This document shows, piece by piece, positions 60,401-64,000 of a stretch of DNA of 64,000 bases. The notes beneath the pieces are model-generated. The model saw only the letters and a program-made list of their open reading frames with translations, was not told the origin of the DNA and made no database searches. Source of the stretch: Owenia fusiformis (Eukaryota; Annelida; Polychaeta; Sabellida; Oweniidae); the NCBI GenBank assembly GCA_903813345.2, contig CAIIXF020000009.1, positions 27,688,740 to 27,752,739 on the forward strand, read 5' to 3'. Numbering within the stretch: position 1 is the first letter of the stretch; every line of letters begins with the position of its first letter. The position numbers and the translations under genes are program-made.

Positions 60401-63371
60401 ACTAAAGTACACTTCCTTCATTCTTACCACCAATATTTATCACAGTATTATAATCTTTTAGATGTTCTCAGATCTGAATTTGGGAACAAGTGGGAGACAG
60501 ATTTTAGCCAAATCATAAGATCAACAATTTCAAAATAAAGCCTGGAACTGAAATAATGCATTTCTGTAAAACATTGCTTGATCATGGATCTAACTCAAAG
60601 CCTGAAGGATCAAGATATAATAGATTTCAAATATTAATTTTTTGACTCACCTCTTTTATTAGATAGAAGGACATCTTGGAATAAGTTAAAGAATATCTGA
60701 AAAACACAAAAAACACAAAATTAACTATTATCAAACAGCATTGATGTCACAGAGTATTCCATGCTACAAAAAGATCTACATTTATATACAATTAAGTTTC
60801 ATCTTAATAACTTAATCATTGCCCTCTCCTATTTATAAGATTATGGCTTAAAATATATATAATTCCTCAATTGCTAAGATGCTATGGTATAGTTACTAGT
60901 TTCACCGACAGGTAGCTAATTGGGGTCAGATAACATGGTAGAAATAGAAAAGGAAAAATAAAAATTTCTAAGTTAATCAAACAATATTTCAAACTTTATT
61001 TCTAAATGTTATTCCAGTTGTAAAGTCAATTATGATACCACTTTGACTTTATTTTGAATATTAAATGATGAAAATCAAAATTAATTTTACTTCCTTTGCA
61101 TCAATCTTAATTGTACTTTCACTTTTTATGTAATTTCATATTTCTGAAGTTTCATAATTTTCACTTTCAGCTTTCACTTATTACATAGATTATGAAATGT
61201 TATGGTATATAAACAATCGTCTAATTGTGAATGAGAACCCCTCCTTACATGAATAACTTAACTGGGAAAGATGACTACTCAGGTTGCAAAATCAGGAGAT
61301 TATGAGGCATGGCTGATATATGTCAGGTCATATATAGTTGACATTTAGATGTATAGGGATGTCATATCATACATGAGTGACATCTCAATGATGTAAGAGC
61401 ATAAACAGAGTAATGGCAGACACTAAGATGATTCAAAGATTTAAGCCTCAGTCGTTAGCTTCCCAAAATGAATAGAAATATGCAGCATGTCACAAAGGGA
61501 TAAGCAATACGAGATAGATTCTCTATATTAATTTTGTGAAGTTACGGCCACCATATAGTAAATGTGACTGGGGCTTCAGGCCGAGACCTGATAATTACAT
61601 GATGGTGTAACTTAGCTAACCGAGGCGTCAGTATGAGATGAGCATACAGATCATTATTTTTATATACCCGGAATGAAATACAAACATAACAGCGATAACA
61701 ATCTACATATAAAAAAGAATACTGCCAACAAAGTTCAGAATTTGGCAGGATGTATCATGGTTTGAATTTTCTTGTAAAAATAATTGCAGTTATGGGGATT
61801 AAACAACTCACCTAGATGCTTATTTTACGGGGTGACAAAAAAATCTCTTAACAATACTAAAACAAAATCTGTGTTAAGTATAAAGATATTTTATGGTTAC
61901 CCTGTGTTGTTTATATACCCTTTCTATCTTTCTGTCATTATGATCATTGTTAATTAAAACAAGTAATTATAATTCTTTTAATCAAATGTTTTGTGGTAAT
62001 ACATAAGTGTTGCTAAGTGTGCTACTTTTTCCATGTAACAATCAACATGATTCTTTGGTATCATTTTCACTTTAAATGAACTCATGAAAGGGTTAATAGG
62101 TTAATGTTTCCATTTTTATCTTCATCTTTAAAATTACATTAGGTCTCTTGTCATTTACAGGCAACTAAAAGCAAATGAAAAAGCGCACCTTTAATTAAAT
62201 CTCTGTGAATCGATATACATAGCCCATTTACTAAAGCTTATTGTTCTTAAACTTAACAAATACCACAAAACATAGAAGACTTTATATCAATAACTTATAC
62301 TGAATCTGATTATAAACTATAAATAATGATAGCATATCACCAATCAAGGCCTAAAAAGATCATAGATCATAAAGTTGCTAAGATTAAAACAAATTAAAGA
62401 AGATTCAATCTCAGATTGTCTCTTTAAGCACTTGTATCAAGAGTACGAATCAATAGAACACCCTTGGTATATGCAGCAAGTGATGATGGACCAGACAGGT
62501 TCAACAGAGTGACTGGTCTTAGGTTCAACGGTTATTTTTGAATTTAAATTACTCATATACACTGTAACTTGCTGAGTATCTACTTATTTGTAAAATTTGA
62601 TATTCATGATATATTGGAATGTTTATAAGCTCCCACATTTTTTTATAAATCTTTTTATTCAAAAATCAATTATTTTTTATGTTTCCAAGCTCCCAAATTT
62701 TTTATAAATTTTTAGATTTCCAACTTCTTATTACAGAATGCCATTTCGTTATATTACAAAGTCTTTCAATTGTTGTAGAATATCCTTGCTCAAATAGTTC
62801 TATTTATTATTTAGATCTGTCATAGATATATGTAGTCTTACCTGTTCATTGTCCAAACTATCATCTATATCATCTGAAAGAACACAAATAAAATTCAAAT
62901 TTTATAATATGTTATGTCATGTCAAACACTGTCAGTCTAAGAGTAAAACCTGTCAGGGAGTAAACTTCCCAAACATTTTCACAACTCCACGCATTTAGAC
63001 AGGTCCTAGTGTCTATTTATGAATGGTATGCCTGAGAAAAGTTGGTTCTCAATTAGAAGTCAATGTTTCCTGCCCGAGTGTTAATGTCTGTAGAAAAGAG
63101 TGGCCATGAATGACAAGAGACGAGACAAGACACTCTTCATTAAGTAAAACTGGAGAAAGGAAGCTCCGTAGGGAATCTTGAAAAATATGTATTATTATAT
63201 TAAGTTCAAAAGTTGAGAAAAAAGCCAGACATATTAAAGGACATGCTTATGCTCTGGGCGCAGAGTTGAGTTTTTATCCAACCTCTAATTGGTTTAGATA
63301 ATTTTGCTGTTTAGCAGCTCCACACCTTACTGTTAATGGCCAACATACCTGGGTCAAAAATCAATTCAAAC
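45036..63371 (-). CDS. TNRC6: TNRC6/GW182 microRNA-silencing scaffold, 17 exons, 5' end outside window
   Basis: GW182 proteins bind Argonaute through GW motifs and recruit PABP and the CCR4-NOT deadenylase to silence mRNAs in the cytoplasm. Exons (minus): 63371-63349, 62873-62842, 60696-60651, 59003-58965, 57834-57701, 56762-56520, 56217-56141, 55885-55744, 55369-55063, 54136-53978, 53729-51220, 50824-50675, 50370-50194, 49325-49187 (or longer), 48783-47296, 47033-46963, 45464-45036. All splice phases agree: 6,165 nt after the first partial codon, about 2,054 residues. Order: acidic N-terminus, Lys/Glu coiled coil, YPPREVPPRF motif, about 30 GW/WG motifs, UBA, Gln-rich region, PAM2 (EFVPGKPW), Pro-Pro-Gly-Leu motif, RRM and a Trp-rich C-terminus ending LLGGQSM. 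Vertebrate TNRC6 proteins run about 1,700-1,960 aa. Exons upstream of 55885 are not recognised family parts. Confidence 0.93.
45465..46962 (-). other. TNRC6 intron before last exon
   Basis: 1.5 kb, AT-rich; I see no genes, MITEs or arrays. Confidence 0.5.
46963..47033 (-). CDS. TNRC6: TNRC6 exon: start of RRM
   Basis: 71 nt encoding SSSGSMYNNNNLGWMVMSNL, then SAQ, up to GTAAGC. GWMVMSNLSAQ corresponds to the first RRM strand (WLVLRNLTPQ in vertebrates). Confidence 0.88.
47296..48783 (-). CDS. TNRC6: TNRC6 exon: Gln-rich and PAM2 silencing region
   Basis: 496 codons. After DLLHGANKDEINLTGLGG comes a long Gln-rich stretch (LQQKLILAQQQQQQQ, QQQRQQLGEIMLMIQKIKQQ), then SRLEMWKLPSPEK. Next are the PAM2 motif IAEFVPGKPWAGF, which binds the MLLE domain of PABP, a Ser/Trp-rich M2-like segment (ATSWSTG, STSPWNA) and ARPPPGLGG. 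The order matches the GW182 silencing domain. Confidence 0.93.
49187..49790 (-). CDS. TNRC6: TNRC6 UBA exon with six tandem 3' splice sites
   Basis: The 3' part encodes VKLLQQLMEMGFKKDEAQHA...NNNLNLESAI, a UBA domain like that of TNRC6C. Upstream, a 93-bp unit repeats so that AG|ACTGGTGGTGC acceptors occur at 49325, 49418, 49511, 49604, 49697 and 49790. Each unit is 45 nt of exon (TGGAMTYNKQPQMRV) plus 48 nt of copied intron end, which also reads open (FRTEHSFSCINALTFQ). The previous exon ends in phase 0, so every acceptor gives an in-frame protein, from 139 nt up to 604 nt of exon. The innermost acceptor is the parsimonious minimum. Confidence 0.85.
49282..49816. repeat. 93-bp tandem array, six copies of an intron-exon junction
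   Basis: Period exactly 93 bp with only a handful of substitutions (for example in the unit ending at 49697). Low divergence implies recent expansion. The outermost copy keeps the native upstream intron sequence; the innermost keeps the native UBA exon. Confidence 0.92.
50194..50370 (-). CDS. TNRC6: TNRC6 exon: GW-type linker
   Basis: 59 codons: NNSWNEGGSKAWNEDTDMGEW, then SALWSSAPGPRPNTNSNWDN and RKPSFP, before GTAAGT. It has Trp-rich, disordered composition like the region before the UBA domain in vertebrate TNRC6. Confidence 0.88.
50675..50824 (-). CDS. TNRC6: TNRC6 exon: GW-rich, NAGNAG acceptor
   Basis: 50 codons (QKGAPGQGGGWGDNHWTGG, then PKPQGWGDNDNGSWNAPGQK). The acceptor is TTTCAGCAG, so splicing at either AG includes or drops one Gln. 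Confidence 0.88.
51220..53729 (-). CDS. TNRC6: TNRC6 large exon: Argonaute-binding GW repeats
   Basis: 2,510 nt with about 30 GW/WG motifs in Ser/Asn/Pro/Gln-rich disordered sequence. Recognisable family blocks are DPTGWGRGVKQDSQWD (an Ago-binding motif; vertebrate form GWGQ-(T/I)-(P/Q)-(I/V)-KQ) and EPTGWGDASPPSSRKN, followed by AGTSFWGDP. The exon starts at acceptor GTTCCAG (AGAGTGATCC); reading further 5' into MNNTDDNMINVP is intronic. Many large ORFs on the opposite strand are shadows of this biased composition. Confidence 0.93.
53978..54136 (-). CDS. TNRC6: TNRC6 exon: first GW motifs
   Basis: Encodes VKQNVSGVSDQWSAGTG...ATGWGNEEPGDGGWSSGAHT and GWTDIG, joining in phase on both sides. 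The intron just upstream carries a long C-rich run (sense of the transcript) at 54182-54221. Confidence 0.85.
54137..55062 (-). other. TNRC6 intron with G/C-strand-asymmetric run
   Basis: Contains GGGGGTGGGGGTGGGGGTA-type repeats at 54182-54221 on the plus strand (C-rich in the transcript), about 45 bases upstream of the 54136 acceptor. The rest is AT-rich and featureless. Confidence 0.6.
55063..55369 (-). CDS. TNRC6: TNRC6 exon: YPPREVPPRF motif and Lys/Gln coil
   Basis: Starts QQEQKAKEDEERKKKEKAKQ, then NYPPREVPPRFAQKQQ and a Gln/Ser/Thr tail. The (Y/M)P-REVPPRF motif is shared with the N-termini of TNRC6A and TNRC6B, so this anchors the family N-terminus here. Confidence 0.9.
55511..55630 (-). 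repeat. Dispersed repeat, inverted copy in a TNRC6 intron
   Basis: The complement of the family consensus: TGCAAAATGTCACCACCACC at one end and GGCGACATAAAAATGA at the other. It occupies much of the intron between two lysine-rich TNRC6 exons. Confidence 0.7.
55744..55885 (-). CDS. TNRC6: TNRC6 exon: charged coiled coil
   Basis: Encodes EEKERLEREKRDKLEEHQRL, then AEEEEKRKREREKEEKKKQK. It resembles the EEKKKKKDDKKKKE stretch near the vertebrate TNRC6A start. The donor is GTGGCG, weaker than its neighbours. Confidence 0.75.
56141..56217 (-). CDS. TNRC6: TNRC6 upstream exon: charged coil
   Basis: 77 nt: AEIEKQKRNEEERIKQLAED then KKQKER. It joins both neighbours in phase (0 in, 2 out). Confidence 0.72.
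56520..56762 (-). CDS. TNRC6: TNRC6 upstream exon: Lys/Glu coil with Ser/Pro linker
   Basis: 81 codons: LDILREQFNEEREIYKADLE, SSSKSKPSTQVQVLKPKPKS and a long KQKAAEQKRREREMEKIADE helix. The exon ends AEKKKK|GTAAGT. No Met-initiated alternative is needed, because the frame continues into the exon at 57701. Confidence 0.72.
56763..58964 (-). other. TNRC6 introns flanking the 57701-57834 exon
   Basis: Two AT-rich introns with no recognisable repeat or gene. Confidence 0.45.
57701..57834 (-). CDS. Upstream exon: acidic segment of unknown family
   Basis: Encodes ATPNADDMYIEDVEQSSEFD, then KFVEIINNSRNKGKPVPDEF and TNDK. Phases match the neighbours (1 in, 0 out). I do not recognise the domain. Confidence 0.68.
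58965..59003 (-). CDS. Upstream 39-nt exon
   Basis: Encodes LGVYTFFSSITLG between good splice signals (CTTTCAG and GTAAGA). Short, so it rests on phase agreement with both neighbours. Confidence 0.55.
   Translation of the reverse strand, partial: NWVFIHSSQVLH
59004..60650 (-). other. TNRC6 intron with inverted-end element
   Basis: Holds the element at 59134-59553. An 89-codon minus ORF across its right end and an 80-codon plus ORF at 59758 show no recognisable family. Confidence 0.45.
59134..59553. mobile_element. 420-bp element with AGATGCGAGTAG inverted ends
   Basis: AGATGCGAGTAG (59134-59145) and CTACTCGCATCT (59542-59553) are perfect complements. A diverged relative without intact ends runs at about 60865-61110 (TAGTTACTAGTTTCACC against TAGTTACCAGTTTCGCC here). 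Confidence 0.62.
60651..60696 (-). CDS. Upstream 46-nt exon
   Basis: Encodes IFFNLFQDVLLSNKR between TTTTTCAG and GTGAGT, in phase. Confidence 0.58.
60697..62841 (-). other. TNRC6 intron, 2.1 kb
   Basis: AT-rich. Apart from the diverged repeat near 60865-61110, I see nothing. Confidence 0.45.
62842..62873 (-). CDS. Upstream 32-nt microexon
   Basis: Encodes DDIDDSLDNEQ between CTTTCAG and GTAAGA. Phase 1 in, 0 out. Confidence 0.58.
63349..63371 (-). CDS. Upstream 23-nt microexon
   Basis: Encodes FELIFDP between GTGATAG and GTATGT. It fits the phase of the next microexon, giving FELIFDPDDIDDSLDNEQ across the junction. The acceptor has a weak pyrimidine tract, so the 5' boundary is uncertain. 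Confidence 0.45.
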
Positions 63372-64000
63372 CTATCACACTGTCATTTTTTTGGTCTAGC
63401 AAATTCAGACTTTCTCTTATACTGAAATAATATAGACGAAGCTATCTTTTAAGAAGCTAAGTCAAACGATTGCAAATGGCAACATTATTCACGTTTGACT
63501 TTTGATTGAATATCCTGAATTGGGATTATTAAAATATAATACTTTGACCTTTTCCTATCTATCTTGTATAAATCATGTACAGAATTATATTTTAACCTGG
63601 AAAGGAGGACAACAAAACAGGAATTGTCTCGTCTCCATAGTGATATCCAGGTCTTTGTTAAATAACCTACATGTTGTGATACATTCTTGAAAAAGACTAC
63701 AGGATATGAAAATTAATTACACGTCTTATGTTATTACCCTTGAACGTGATGTGATCATGGCTGACTATCATGCCATCGCTTGGTTCAAATTCAATTTATA
63801 TTTAATTGTATAAAGGTGACTGATCTGAGTGAGAAACAATGAGATTTATTTGGCAAAATAAGATTTTAACCTTCAAGAAATATTCTAAGCTAATAAATGC
63901 CTTACTCTGTTGATGTAACCATGGAGATATTATCACTTCATATTTTTTTAACAGAATGAGTTTTCTTATGTTCATTATGTTTCATGCAATGTTCCATTTA
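63372..64000. other. Window end, upstream TNRC6 intron
   Basis: No further exon that joins in phase was found in the last 630 bases. A 62-codon plus-strand ORF at 63502 looks random. Confidence 0.4.

Overview
This is 64 kb of AT-rich, intron-rich animal nuclear DNA. Three multi-exon protein-coding genes can be assembled exon by exon with continuous reading frame. Short exons, GT-AG introns of a few hundred bases to 8 kb, many miniature inverted-repeat transposons and tandem repeats, and protein families confined to eukaryotes point to an invertebrate metazoan. A marine deuterostome or lophotrochozoan is likely, but I cannot fix the phylum from sequence alone. I see no bacterial genes, CRISPR arrays, rRNA or tRNA genes.

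Layout. (1) 2312-9823, minus strand: a peflin (PEF1) gene, 7 coding exons, 326 codons, with a Gly/Pro/Tyr/Gln repeat N-terminus and five EF-hands. One repeat unit carries an in-frame TGA at codon 82. (2) 9824-11966: a head-to-head intergenic stretch that probably holds a divergent promoter, plus foldback elements. (3) 11967-39194, plus strand: TEX2, an ER lipid-transfer protein with two membrane segments, a PH-like domain and an SMP domain. It has two alternative terminal exons that encode the same conserved sequence and then different tails. Its introns are large and hold most of the repeats: a 680-bp near-perfect palindrome, two related satellite-bearing elements with inverted ends, a 162-bp tandem array, a 761-bp direct duplication and several MITEs. 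A putative two-exon antisense gene also lies there. (4) 39195-45035: the convergent 3' ends of TEX2 and TNRC6. (5) 45036 to beyond 63371, minus strand: a TNRC6/GW182 gene, the scaffold of microRNA silencing. I found 17 coding exons in the window, about 2,054 residues, all with compatible splice phases; the 5' end lies outside the window.

The three genes are not a pathway. Peflin is a calcium adaptor, TEX2 a membrane-contact lipid transporter and TNRC6 an Argonaute partner. The most unusual finding is in TNRC6. The intron/exon boundary in front of the UBA domain is tandemly repeated six times in 93-bp (31-codon) units, so six consecutive 3' splice sites all keep the reading frame open and could yield proteins differing by 31-residue steps. 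Other findings of note are the duplicated last exon of TEX2, the premature stop in peflin, an unidentified N-terminal extension of TNRC6 built from microexons, and the antisense coding-like exons inside TEX2 intron 1. All splice sites were read by eye; none is supported by transcript data here.
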